43,140 bases of DNA, from the NCBI GenBank assembly GCA_009801015.1, contig VHZZ01011189.1:14828-57967 (forward strand). The letters are read 5' to 3'. How positions within the stretch are numbered: position 1 is the first letter of the stretch; each line of letters starts with the position of its first letter. Under the pieces are notes generated by a model. The model was not told the DNA's origin and searched no databases. It saw only the letters and a program-made list of their open reading frames with translations. This DNA comes from Silene noctiflora. Lineage: Eukaryota > Streptophyta > Magnoliopsida > Caryophyllales > Caryophyllaceae. This document shows, in pieces, positions 12,307 through 22,871 of this stretch. The position numbers and the translations under genes were made by a program.

Positions 12307-12932
12307 GTTGTGGCATTGTGAAGCTGGATAGGGAAGAAAAGGGCAAGACCAAGGTTAACAGTATTGTACGGACTTATTTTTTGATGAAAAAGAAGTCGCA
12401 CATATGAGTAAACACGCTTGTAGAGGGAATATCATCAGCCCAAAACTGCACCAAGACCACAACCACATCAAAAAAAAAAAGAAGGGAAAAACTCGAGAGG
12501 GACTAATTACATGCCAGCCGGTTTGTCTATGATTCAGTCAGGCGCCAGCCTGCACTCTGGACTAGGTTTTACCAGCAAAGACCGCTTAGTGGTCAGAAAC
12601 GGACTGGCCAAAAGTCTAGACTGGAAGAGAACATATGCTAAAAACCAGACCTTGAGACCGGTCCATCCCATACAATCACAACACAATTGCACAAATGGCC
12701 AACTTGAGTCCCGGTGTTGATTGACAAATTAAGAAAACCACATTATCACAGATTAGTTCTCTCACATACATTACAAAGAGGCTAGATTACAGACGCAGCT
12801 CATTTCCAGTGAAACAAGTGTGCTCTGCTTTCCTACTTGAAGACTATTTGAAACCTAAGAAAAAACAACGGTGTCCACATGCATAATTAAAATTTGTATT
12901 TGTACTCAGTACTATGAAACTGCAGTTGTGGG
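12307..12932. other. ARGLU1 3' flank, no separate gene seen
   Basis: Lies between the GGGTC element and the ARGLU1 stop codon. It probably includes the 3' untranslated region of the minus-strand ARGLU1 gene. A plus-strand frame of 69 codons (12511-12720) has no recognisable features and is not called. Confidence 0.5.
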
Positions 12933-15900
12933 TCATTTGGAATTGAGAGCAAATGATAATTTAGGCCTCGACTTGTTCTTGCCAAGCAACTTCATCTGTT
13001 TAGCGCGTTCTTCCTCTTCCTGCTGTTTCTTCCTGCGCATAGCCTCTTCCTTGCGCCTCTGCATTTCTTCCAGTTCACGATATCGTTCCTCCTCCCTCTG
13101 TTGTTGCTCTAGTGCTTCCATTCTCTGGGCCTCCTCAAGCTTGCGTCGATTTTCTATCAGCATTTTTTCAAGTTCTTCCTTTTCCTTACGCGCTTGTTCC
13201 TGTAAAGCAATATTACAAGTGGACATTTGCACCTTGTTTGGATGGATACATTTAGGGAAAAGGGAGAGCAGGAAATAAGGAGTGCAATATCCTGTGTTTG
13301 GATATAAAATTAGGTCAGGCGGAGAGTGGTGGATCCATTTTCCCTCGTTACATATGAAAAAATAAAAGGAAACTTTTCTGCACTAATTCCACCTCCCTCC
13401 GCTTCTCTCCTAGTATCCTATTATTCCTATCCATACAAAGTGTGACACTTGGGATGAAACTCGTCATTTCAAAAACCATTCAACTTTAAAAGAGCGTGCA
13501 AGCCCAAAGTTCAATGTGCGCCTCTTATCACATTAACTCTAACTTTTAGGATTTAACTCATTTACATGTCAACCCTCTTCAAAATCCAAGAAAGAATATT
13601 ACTTCGTAAGTTTTATACTCCGTGTTTGGCTTCAGTGGAAACAATAACACCCCTATGAATTATCGGACTTAAAATATCTTCCGACTCTCTGGGCTACTGG
13701 ACCAACAAAATCAAATGTAAACTGGAATTAAATGAATAAAGCATAAATGTTCAGGGGATGATATGGCAAGTATTTGACATAATTGACTCCATTGACAGTG
13801 AACCAGAATTTCAATTAAGAATTTAAGATCAATTATAATGCTCTACTTGCCTCTTTTCGCTGAGCCTCAAGTACAGCAGCTTGCTTCTCTTTTTCAAGCT
13901 CAACAGTAATTTCTTCACGTAACTTCTTTCGCCCTTCCTCTATCCGTTTCTGTATTTCTTGCTTGATTTCCTCAGAAGCCAAGCTGTCGGCAACTTTTTT
14001 TTGAATTGCTTCCTCTACTCTCCTAGCAGTTTCTTCCTCTATTAGTTTTAATTCTGCTTCCTGCTGACGCCTGTCGGAAAAGAGCTATGATTAATCGCAA
14101 ATATCAGAACAAATATACAGGTTCGGCATCCTATATTCCCTTTACAAACCATACAACAGTTACATGTAGCACAGCTCTTAATATGATTCTACTGTTAGAT
14201 ACAAAGAAGCGACATGGATGCCGAGTTTTTTTATGTCTTGTCTTTGCTAATTTGAAATTTAATGAAAGGCAAACAAACCTTTATGCTTGACAATTTATTA
14301 TACTTATGTTTTTAAGGCATACCTCTAACTGAATCCAGATCCAAACAATGATAAAACTGGTGTACAGTAGATAAAGGAAGCAGCCAATGGATCATCAAAC
14401 ACAACAAGTTGAACTATAGCAGTATCTTCCTTCAGAACAGCCTGTGGAGAAGAATGTCAAGTAACTTGCTGCACTTAAAAACTAATCAGGACAATACTTG
14501 TGCTCTCAAAGCAAACATCAGAAGACTGCATTGTTCAGGATAGATGACAAGTTCTCTGCAGATTTAATGTTTGGAAACAGCCAATAATTTCAAATACATA
14601 AAAGCTATATCTCTCTCTCCCTCTTTTTTTTTTTTGTAATGTAGAACATTGTTGATTGATTAAAAGGCGCCAAAAAGAGTGACGTTAATGTACTTAGACA
14701 CCAAGGGAAGAAAACCCATATATAGAATAGAAGAGCGAGGCTATCACGTGAAATTTTGTCTATAAGGAGATGAAAACTTGCATAGGGGTGAGGATGGAGC
14801 ACTTGACTCCCAACTATCGAATAACCTAAAGAGGCTCAAGTACTTTTATTTCTCTTTTTGAAGAAAACTGGGAAGTTGGGTACACAATGGAATACAATGC
14901 TTCCAAACACAGCCTCTGAAACAGACAGCTAATTCCAGTCCAGCTCCAACTGGGTTTCATAGTAGGTGCTTCAGGTTGTCAAAACCCAACAGATAGAGAG
15001 AGAAACCAGAGACACTCGTCAACATGGCCAACATTTTATGATGGAATCTTGTGAATAACTTCTAGGTGTTCCATCGGTTTTAAAGAGGGGATTGCCGGTT
15101 GTCTAATCTTAAGAAAACATACAATATTCATTGCCAGGCATTTCAATGCGAGTATAAAGGACTTGTATAAAATAAAAACTTTATAAATTGGTCGCCACAT
15201 CCACTTGACAACATAAAATAAACCAGTAAGCAGTACGTTTACTAAATGTCATGCACAATTCTCTCAGCCTGGGGCCTGGGCTACCGGATTCACAACGAAT
15301 CGCAAATCCGCTCGAGCATATTTTACCATGGTAAGAGCGAATAGCTTATAGCATGTTGCACAATAATAACGAAATAGGCAAACAGTCTCAGCACCATTAA
15401 TAATGGCATTAAATCAAGGCTGCAATACTGAAACGCAACAATTGTTAAAAAAGTTTTGAAGATCACCAGTTCACCACGACCAGATTCACTAGGCAATACA
15501 AGCCACATTTAATGAGATTAGACCACGGGAGACGATTTCGTAACTGAAACCACGAACCAATACTATGCTACTAAGAATGTGGCCCATCTAAAACTGTGAT
15601 GCTCGGACTCTTCATCTCACCCACCATATCCGTTTGGACCCGACCCGACACGGATCCGGACTCGGATCCTTCGGGGATCCTTCTGGGCTCTCCAATGGAG
15701 AATTCACGAGGATGAAGGAGAGTGGTGGGTAGGTTTATGGGAAATTGGAATTTTTTTTGTTATTTCTTTTACTAGTCTTAATTACTAGACCTTACTTTTA
15801 CTGTCCTTTCTTCTTTTCTTATGGAAGGAGGTGGGGCCAGTGGGTAATACCGATACCAAATTTATGGTTTTTTCACTTCCCAACATTGTTTTCTATTGAT

Positions 15901-18772
15901 TTAAGTCTCAAAATACGGGAGCTTCTGTTTAAATTTTAACATATTATTAAATTTTCTAGTAATTCAAGAAGAATAGCCGAGTCCAATTCAAAGTTGGGAT
16001 CCTTCCAAAACGAGTACCCGAGTCCTTGATTTTGAGATTTCAAGGATCCTTCTAACTTTGGGTACAAGTGCTTCATTCAAACAACTGCAATATAAATAGA
16101 TATACTATGCTAGCGGCGAGCTAAGTAGCACGGACACTCCTCCTAACTAGCCGTCCCGTGTCGGACACACGGACACCCGACACTCGTCGGACACACGCCT
16201 ATAGTTAGACGAGGAATAAAATGTCAAAAGAAATTGATTAGAAGATGGATTTGGCTGGGAAATGAGAATTATTTATAGTGAAGATCAAATTTTACCTTCA
16301 ATTATGTAAATTTAATATCAAATACATTAAAAAAATGAAATCATACGTTATTTATGACCATAAAATATATATTTTATTAAATTTTATTAGCGTGTCCCGT
16401 GTCCTAAATTTCATGGGATGCCGTGTCACGTGTCCGTGTCCGTTTTGGTGCTACCTAGGCGGCGAGCATGTGAAAGTCTTTTTTTTACATAATAGTCCCA
16501 ATCAAAGATTGTTTTTCAAGCAGCTAATTCTTGGTCACTATTGTGTAGCTAACATCTGCTACAGTTACAAGGCTAACAACAGAAACTGATGCAGGCATAA
16601 GCTCCTTGTCAGACAGATATAACACCAAGGAGCAAACACGCCAAAAAAAAAAAATTATCTTCTGTGGTAACCAAACAGAAAATTCACAGGGACAAACTGC
16701 AAGCCATATGAAGTCAAAATAACTGATTGTCTAACCCATAACAACAGCTACAGAACCAACTACAGAAAGGCGGCAAATGGAAATAAAAAAAAAATTAAAA
16801 AAAATCTAAGTCAGAATACTGCAAAAGAAAAATATACCTTTGTTTTTCTTCTTCTAGTTTCAACTTCTCACTTGCGCTTTTGCGCTCTATTGAGTCAAGA
16901 CTTGGACTACGTGATTTACGTACAGGAGACGGTGAAGTGCTGTTACTGCGCCGATGCTTATGCCGCCTAGGTGAAGGCGAGCGACTTTTGTGACGCCTAG
17001 ATGAAGGTGAACGACTTTTGTGACGCCTAGGTGAAGGTGAACGACTTTTGTGACGCCTAGGTGAGCGAGAACGATGTTTGCGACGTCGTGGAGAGATAGA
17101 ACGACTTTTTCGTCTGTAGGACAAAAGGATACTGTTGAGCAACAACTAATATCTCTTAATTTTACATACCATATGAAAAGAATTAATTACCCCCTGAAGC
17201 ACAAGAAATCCAAAGCCATCTGCAATTACCTCGTTAAATTGTAAACAAAAATCGTTGAGTTCTCCATCTTTATTCAAATGACGATGCTAATCACAAAGGA
17301 GGAAGCAAGTAAAGCCAGCAGCACATACTACCTGCTTGCCTCCCAATGTTGGGAAGCAACTTCACACGAGTTCTTACAGGAAAAATCATCATAATGTAAT
17401 TTTACACATTTCACATAATTAGCATTAACAGAGCTGTCTTTCATTTTACAAATTTGAAAAGACCACAAATTACGAATTACAAACGAATAGTAAATGGAGT
17501 GATCAACAAAGTCCCCATCGTCAACAGGAAGGTAGCATCACTTTAGAGAAACATACACCTTACAAGCACTGCATTATAACAATTTCATTTGCATTGACGA
17601 AGAAAATTTTACAAAAAAAGGTCCAAACAGAAACGGCCCAGCCGAATAACACCAATCATCAGATGATCCACTGAACTGATCAGAGGTGGCAACAGGTGGT
17701 GTCCTTTTACCCAAAATTTAAAATGGTTAACCATAAACATGCACATTATGTTACTGACTAATAGACAACATAATCCCATGTTAATTAGGCTTAGGTCAAA
17801 TTTGCAGTGTTTAAATTCATATTCTAGTTTCGCCCTAATTTGTGACATAACCCAATTCATAAACTTTCCTATCTAGCAAAATCTTTTTGTATCACTTCAT
17901 CACAAATATTGATCACACACATTTTGGAAATAAACAAGAAAAAAAAAAAATTTACAGTGTGTGTTTTTCAATTTTCAAAATTCTATCATATACACTCGGT
18001 TTAATATCATCCAATCTACTCCTCCGACCCAATCATATGTCTACCTTTATATTCTTTGTAGTAAGGGCTATTTTAACAAAAGGTAATAGAATGATTGGGA
18101 CGGAGGGAGTACCTTGAAAGACTGAGACTCAATGAAAAGTTCCTCGAATAACCTAAATATTCAAAAGTTGCCTCTTTTAAGTACGAGTATTATGTTTAGT
18201 CACTTTGAATTGATTACTCGTCCATAGTTCATAGAGCCATCAACATAATCATCATTTGCTCGTCAATAAGCAACTTTTCATGACAAAACTTAAACAGTTC
18301 AAAACCCCCAAAAACCGAAAATATATGATAGAATTCGAAAAAAAAAAAAAAAAAAAAACAGAAGGGTTTCAACACACTAAATCCCCAAAAAAAACATACA
18401 ACCTAGGTGTTACTTCCACACTTTATATAACCTAATGAGCTCACGTACCCGTGTCCGGCTCGACCTAGTACATTTGAGCATTGGTACAACGCTCCAACAC
18501 TTCATTCTCGACTAAAAACTAGTCTTTTTTCATAAAATAACCGTATCCGACACTTCAAGCCGAATAACAAAAACAGCAGCTTAAACAAAACGAATAAAAT
18601 AACCTAATCGGAATAACCCAGAAAACATACGATTAATTGTTGAAGAAAAGAGGGAAAGAGAAGGAAGAAATTAACGGAGTAACCTGGTATAAGGTGATCG
18701 ACTTCGATCTCTATGACTTCTTCTACTTCGTCTATACGACGGAGATCTTGATCTTGATATATCTCTTCCCAT
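12933..18772 (-). CDS. ARGLU1: Arginine and glutamate-rich protein 1 (ARGLU1) homologue
   Basis: A nuclear RS-type protein; the animal homologue links Mediator-dependent transcription and alternative splicing. Coding exons on the minus strand: 18684-18772, 16838-17113, 13851-14070, 12933-13199, totalling 283 residues, in frame. The N-terminal half (about 1-105) is an RS domain starting MGRDISRSRSPSYRRSRR, with about four tandem RRHKSRSPSP units. From about 106 the protein becomes a long charged coiled-coil rich in E, R, K and Q, as in ARGLU1. The end, LLGKNKSRPKLSFALNSK, closely matches the animal C-terminus (GKGKSRPKLSFSLK). Human ARGLU1 is 273 residues, so length fits. Intron 3 uses a GC donor: exon 3 ends AAAGAG before GCAAGT at 13850-13845; the nearby GT would introduce an early stop. 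Intron 2 (14071-16837) contains a candidate poison exon and a hAT MITE. No lesions seen. Confidence 0.93.
13233..13440. mobile_element. Possible MITE in ARGLU1 intron 3
   Basis: The left end CTTGTTTGGATGGATACATT and the inverted right end CTTTGTATGGATAGGAATAA are imperfect inverted repeats about 205 bp apart, with purine-rich and matching pyrimidine-rich sequence just inside. Such TTTGGATGG ends are typical of plant MITEs. Divergent ends and no clear target duplication keep confidence modest. Confidence 0.4.
14323..14441 (-). other. Candidate poison cassette exon in ARGLU1 intron 2
   Basis: On the minus strand a good acceptor (CTTCTCCACAG) is followed by 119 bases and a good donor (GAG then GTATGCC). 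Spliced to exon 2, which ends in phase 2 (CAA AG), inclusion gives AGG CTG TTC TGA, a stop after three codons. The 119-base length also shifts the frame. One other frame stays open for 38 codons from the acceptor before TAG. Inclusion would therefore produce a truncated message, probably degraded. Animal ARGLU1 is known to control its own level through an alternative exon and retained intron in intron 2; whether this plant segment is really used is inference. Confidence 0.5.
16113..16467. mobile_element. hAT-type MITE with intact target duplication, in ARGLU1 intron 2
   Basis: The sequence GCGGCGAGC occurs at 16113-16121 and again at 16459-16467, flanking a 337-bp element. The ends are inverted: TAAGTAGCAC on the left, TAGGTAGCAC read inward from the right. 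If the first C belongs to the element, the duplication is 8 bp, as for hAT; otherwise 9 bp. Subterminal GTGTCCGTGTCCG and CGTGTCGGACAC motifs repeat in both orientations, as in hAT ends. No coding capacity. Confidence 0.75.
18017..18111. mobile_element. Stowaway-like MITE in ARGLU1 intron 1
   Basis: About 95 bp flanked by TA, starting CTCCTCCGACCCAATCATAT and ending with the inverse, ATGATTGGGACGGAGGGAG. The CTCCCTCCGTCCCAAT terminus with a TA target is diagnostic of plant Stowaway (Tc1/mariner-derived) MITEs. Confidence 0.8.
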
Positions 18773-20439
18773 TATTTTTTTAATTAATCGTTGATTTTAT
18801 TTGGGAGTAATTGATTTCTGAGATTAGAATACAATTAATTGGTGCAATCGAGTATGATAAACATGTACCTGAAAGAGGGATTATTAATTGAATTGATGCA
18901 GAAAGTTAATTAGGGTTCATAGTTTAATTGAATTGAATTGGGGAAAGGAGCAGTTGAGGAATTGCGTTGATTGAGTTCATGTACTAACCCTAGGTGTTTG
19001 TTTGATGTGAGATAAAGTAGAGCAGCCAAATACTGACCTGATCCGATAAGTCGACGCGTTTCCCACATGAAGTTAGCGGGGTTAAGTTGAGATATTTTGA
19101 CCCATTAAAGTAATTGGGTTGTCATGAAAGTTAAGTAAGTCGGGTTAGATGACGACAAGAACTCGATACGAATAATCCATCTATTTTAAATGGAGTTAAA
19201 TCAAGTTGGGTTGAGTTGTTAACCTATTTAACCCATATTCGATATATATATAGAGTTAAACTAAGCTAATGAAATACTTGAATAAGATGTTTAAATCGTA
19301 CATTTTTACTAGACTACCACGTACGAGTAACGATTGAAGTGATGTTAGATGTGAAAAGGTTTGAATATGTTATTCGGGATAACCATGTTATTTTGGGTTG
19401 AACGAGTCATTGGCATTAAAGAGTTAGTCTTGTGTAAGACGGTTTTAGACGTTATTCGCGTTAAAGAGTAGTTGTAGAACGGATCCAAACAAAACCTCCA
19501 TTGGTGACTACGGTGAGTAATAATGAGGTTACTAAACGATCCCGTTTCACGATAAACTTATCTTGCACATTGTGTAAAGAGGTAAACCAAAACTTCATAC
19601 TCTCAAAGTAAACCAAAATTTCATACTCTCAAAGTAAACCAAAATTTCTTACTCTCTCTGCTGGGAAAAGATTAGTTGACCATAGAATTTCGCAAAGCAA
19701 GATTAGGCCGACGAGTTTGATTTCGATGCTGAAGTTGAGTAGAGATACAAAAACTTAAGTAAGTGAAATACGTAAACTTGAGGATTTTGATGAGATAAAC
19801 AGTAATTACTCAGAGCAATTCAAAAACATCCTAGCATGAAGTTATTATTTATTGACAAAATCCCTTTTTTTATGGATATATCGTCTTAAGTCTAAAACAG
19901 GTTAAATATGCCCATGTGAAATGAATAAGACAAAAACCTAATGCGTAGGAAAAGAAAAAGAAAAAAAAAGGTAAACCCAAACCTAGCTGAATAATACTAG
20001 GGCCCAACAAAATTACTTTGTAAAAATATAAAATAATATATTTAATACTTCGTATGATAGTTTTCAAATTAGGTTATAAAGTTATAAAATAAACGTATTT
20101 TTTTTTTGTATGAAATTGATGGATATCTTTGTGCAAGATAATGAATGTCCTCGATTCCTTTGCCTCTTTGACATGTTGTTACCTTAACCGTCGCCATTCT
20201 CCTTGCTCCGACCACCAAACAATGAACTATCGACACCGTTATCATCCTTTCACTTTTGGTTAACAAATACACATACTTGTTTAAGTGATCTCCTCGCAAT
20301 TTAGAAATAAAACATACCATTAGGAATTCTATTAATGCCCTCCTTTTTTTCATGTGACTGAGAGAATGCAATTTGATGAGGGCGGAGATGCGTGTGTTAC
20401 ATGGACAATTTCTCGTGTGTTAATTAATTTTATTCGAGA
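18773..20439. other. ARGLU1 5' flank and intergenic region
   Basis: The first 200-250 bases should contain the ARGLU1 untranslated leader and promoter. The remainder is AT-rich without a supportable gene. It holds a short tandem repeat at 19582-19656. Confidence 0.5.
19582..19656. repeat. Tandem repeat, ~3 copies of 26 bp
   Basis: The unit GTAAACCAAAATTTCATACT followed by CTCAAA recurs almost unchanged starting at 19582, 19608 and 19634. It is a minisatellite in intergenic DNA. Confidence 0.85.
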
Positions 20440-20740
20440 AGATCAACTCCTCGGCAATAGCCTTCGTCCACTAGTACAACAATGCAAATAGTTATAGATT
20501 TGAAAGGATGGGTCGTCAAGATCAATCACGGTCTTAGAAAGGCAAATCGGGCAGCAGATCGACTTGCTAATACGGGCGTTAATTCGTCCACTACCAACAC
20601 ACTCTTGGATACTCCTCCCAACATTCTTCGTACTATTCTCCGTGAAGATATTATAGGAGTTGCATTCCCCGTTTAGTTTCGTTTTAGTTTTGTATTCTCG
20701 GGGTTTTCCTCTCTTGAGCACCAAAAAAGAAAGAAAACAG
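20440..20740 (+). pseudogene. 5'-truncated LINE retrotransposon remnant: end of RNase H domain
   Basis: A 64-codon open frame (20482-20676) contains VVKINHGLRKANRAADRLAN, the end of the plant RVT_3/RNase H domain found in LINE-type reverse transcriptases (pattern VxHxxREANxxADxLA, with the last conserved Asp present), followed by LLDTPP and ending GVAFPV. Just upstream, GNSLRPLVQQCK lies in another frame, so a frameshift and stops separate the pieces. After the stop comes a T-rich tail with GGGGTTTTCCTCTCTT and a short A-rich end near 20727, as at plant LINE 3' ends. The rest of the element is absent. Confidence 0.65.
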
Positions 20741-21481
20741 GCTGCAATATCGCCGTTTAAAAAAAAAAACACAGTAATTTTTTTTCGCAATACGTTTTTT
20801 ATACAATACTTTCCATTTGCATCCCTTTTGAGTACAAAAATTCTCTAAATCCATTCCCCCATTAGTAACCACTAACCACACACCTTATCTATTCAATCAA
20901 ATTTCTCAAATTATGGAGGATAGTTTTAATACAAAACATATATTCAATCGTTAATTGCACATTATTGATCAAATTAGTATTTTTTTCGAGTTTTTTTGAC
21001 ATCTATTTTATTTTATTTACGGTTTATGGTTATTCACTTCGTCCAGATTCAATGATACTGAATTCGTTTTCATTTGAGCATAACACATGTTTGATACGAT
21101 GATCAACAATGTTGATTTCTACTAATGTGGAATGACATCATGATTAATTGTGATTCATACAATCAACTTCACCGGGCTGACAAATAGTGGCAATCTCAGA
21201 GCATGCTGACTTGTTGTGGCCAACGATGAGAGAGTATTGGGCGCAATAAAGGATGGTGGTTGGTGATGCGCGGTGGTTGGCGGATGGTGGATGAAAGAGA
21301 TGGAGACAGATAGGAAAATGAAAGAAAAAAATTAAGTATTGCGAAAATAATAACAAAAAAATATACATCAGGGTCGGTTTTGGAAGAGCATCGTATTTAT
21401 ACGGTGCATTAGAGTAACGTATAAATACCGCAAAAAGCCCTCTTTTGAATCCCTTCATCAAAAACCTTGGAACAATCAACA
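20741..21481. other. Intergenic region without a supported gene
   Basis: AT-rich sequence between the LINE remnant and the TOM9 pseudogene. A perfect 10-bp inverted repeat, GTATTTATAC at 21393-21402 and GTATAAATAC at 21419-21428, could form a hairpin; its role is unknown. Confidence 0.5.
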
Positions 21482-21781
21482 ATGGCGTCAACAAGCGAAC
21501 GACGTAGCATCAAATCCTCTTCATCCACCGACACTCCTAGTTCTATCATCAGCAGATTTACCTCCGCCGTCTCCGAATCCTCCATCGTCCAAAAGAGTAA
21601 GGATAAAGCTTACGACGCTTTTTAAGTCGGCAAGAAACTGTCGAAAAGCACCGGAAAAGCCGCTTGGATCGCCGCTACCACCGCTATTGTTGAGTTTGAT
21701 CGCGATAGTCAACTTGATCAACTTTAGCTCCAGGCTTCTCTCCTCGGTTCTCCCGCTCCTCCCGCTGCCAAACCCTACTGA
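21482..21781 (+). pseudogene. Broken copy of mitochondrial import receptor TOM9/TOM22
   Basis: Starting at ATG 21482, the frame reads MASTSERRSIKSSSSTD..., then SESSIVQKSKDKAYDAF and a stop (TAA), then VGKKLSKSTGKAAWIAATT, AIVEFDRDSQLDQL, a second stop (TAG) and LQASLLGSPAPPAAKPY before a third stop. This follows plant TOM9 (TOM22-like) proteins, which have KKLxKSTGKAAWIAGTT, a membrane segment, IIEMDREQQ and LELQQASLLG. Functional TOM9 is a tail-anchored subunit of the mitochondrial outer-membrane TOM complex. Here about nine hydrophobic residues of the membrane segment are missing and two in-frame stops are present. It is intronless, like typical TOM9 genes, so a DNA duplicate and a retrocopy cannot be told apart. 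Confidence 0.8.
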
Positions 21782-22871
21782 AACCCTACCTTGCTCGATT
21801 GAATAGACGAGCAATCGAGCTTCATTGAACTCTATGATGATGCAATTAATGGTATTTCTGACATTTTTCGCTGTTTTTTTTTTCTTGTTTTTTCTGTTAG
21901 AATCAGGATTTCTGTTAAAATTGCATATCATAATTGCAAGTAGAATGCGAAGGTTTTAAGCATATAACGTCGCATCCTGTTACCTACTTAAGGTTGGTAA
22001 ATGAATGAAGCGCAATTTTTGAATTGAATTGAATTGAATGAAGCGCAATTTTTGATGATACATGTATAATAATTGTAAGTTGGTGTTGCCGATATTATNA
22101 TTTTTGAATTGAATTGAATTGAATGAAGCGCAATTTTTGATGATACATGTATAATAATTGTAAGTTGGTGTTGCCGATATTATGTTATACTCCGTATAAG
22201 TTATATTTACGCATACTCGATTAGAAATATGTGACACGGATGTGTGTCCAAGTGATGATGTAGGAGAAAAGGTTGACAGGAAAATAACAAGTATTCCTAT
22301 TTTTTTTGCACTACTATAACCATTTCTGCCCGTCCTCAGTGCTTTGTTTTTTCATCATTTCGTGTAGTAATATTACCGACGTCCCAAGCAAGCCTATGTT
22401 CCGTTTTCAATGGATTGTGAAAAAAGAGGACAAAAAGGAAACTACTCCTTACAAATGAATTCTTGATGCAATTCAGTTTCTAACTTTCTACCATCTGAGG
22501 TGACTTTAAAACCTTCAATGGTTTTGCTATTAAATGTTTCGCTACGTTGTTAACTCTTCAAACACCCTTCAATAGGAACAGCTATAATGATCCATCAGAG
22601 GTTACATAACTACATTGCTCTTAGAAAACCCCATCTACCAAACGGCACAACTAGTGTTTTAAGTAGGAAACATGCAAAAAATAGTGATTCAGATCATTAT
22701 AGATTATACGAGTGTATATTGTCGACATCTCATAATCACTGTACAAACACATCAGTTCTTTCGACAGCAGCCTACAGGGCTGGCCAAGTGAGCTTCAATA
22801 TTAAACAACAATCGGCATATAACATGATATGAGTAAAAATTGGAAACTGTAAAGCTATTGACAGATCTGAA
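21782..22871. other. Intergenic region and 3' flank of the giant gene
   Basis: Contains the 84-bp duplication around 22099 and, nearest 22871, probably the 3' untranslated region of the large minus-strand gene. No further gene is supported. Confidence 0.5.
22015..22183. repeat. 84-bp direct duplication separated by one undetermined base
   Basis: The 84 bases at 22015-22098 appear identical to 22100-22183, with a single N at 22099 between them. Both copies contain GAATTGAATTGAATTGAATG and ATGTATAATAATTGTAAG. This may be a real tandem duplication or an assembly join artefact. Confidence 0.9.

Noticed and set aside
12511-12720. 69-codon plus-strand frame in the ARGLU1 3' flank
   Set aside because: No recognisable motif, no splice context and likely within untranslated sequence of the opposite strand.
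12871-13278. 135-codon plus-strand frame, rich in S and C
   Set aside because: Antisense of the E/R/Q-rich ARGLU1 last exon; its composition is the mirror of that coding sequence.
15600-16070. Second element in ARGLU1 intron 2, suggested by repeated GGATCCTT and CGAGTCC motifs
   Set aside because: The motifs recur at both sides, but I could not find matching termini or a target duplication, so no element is called.
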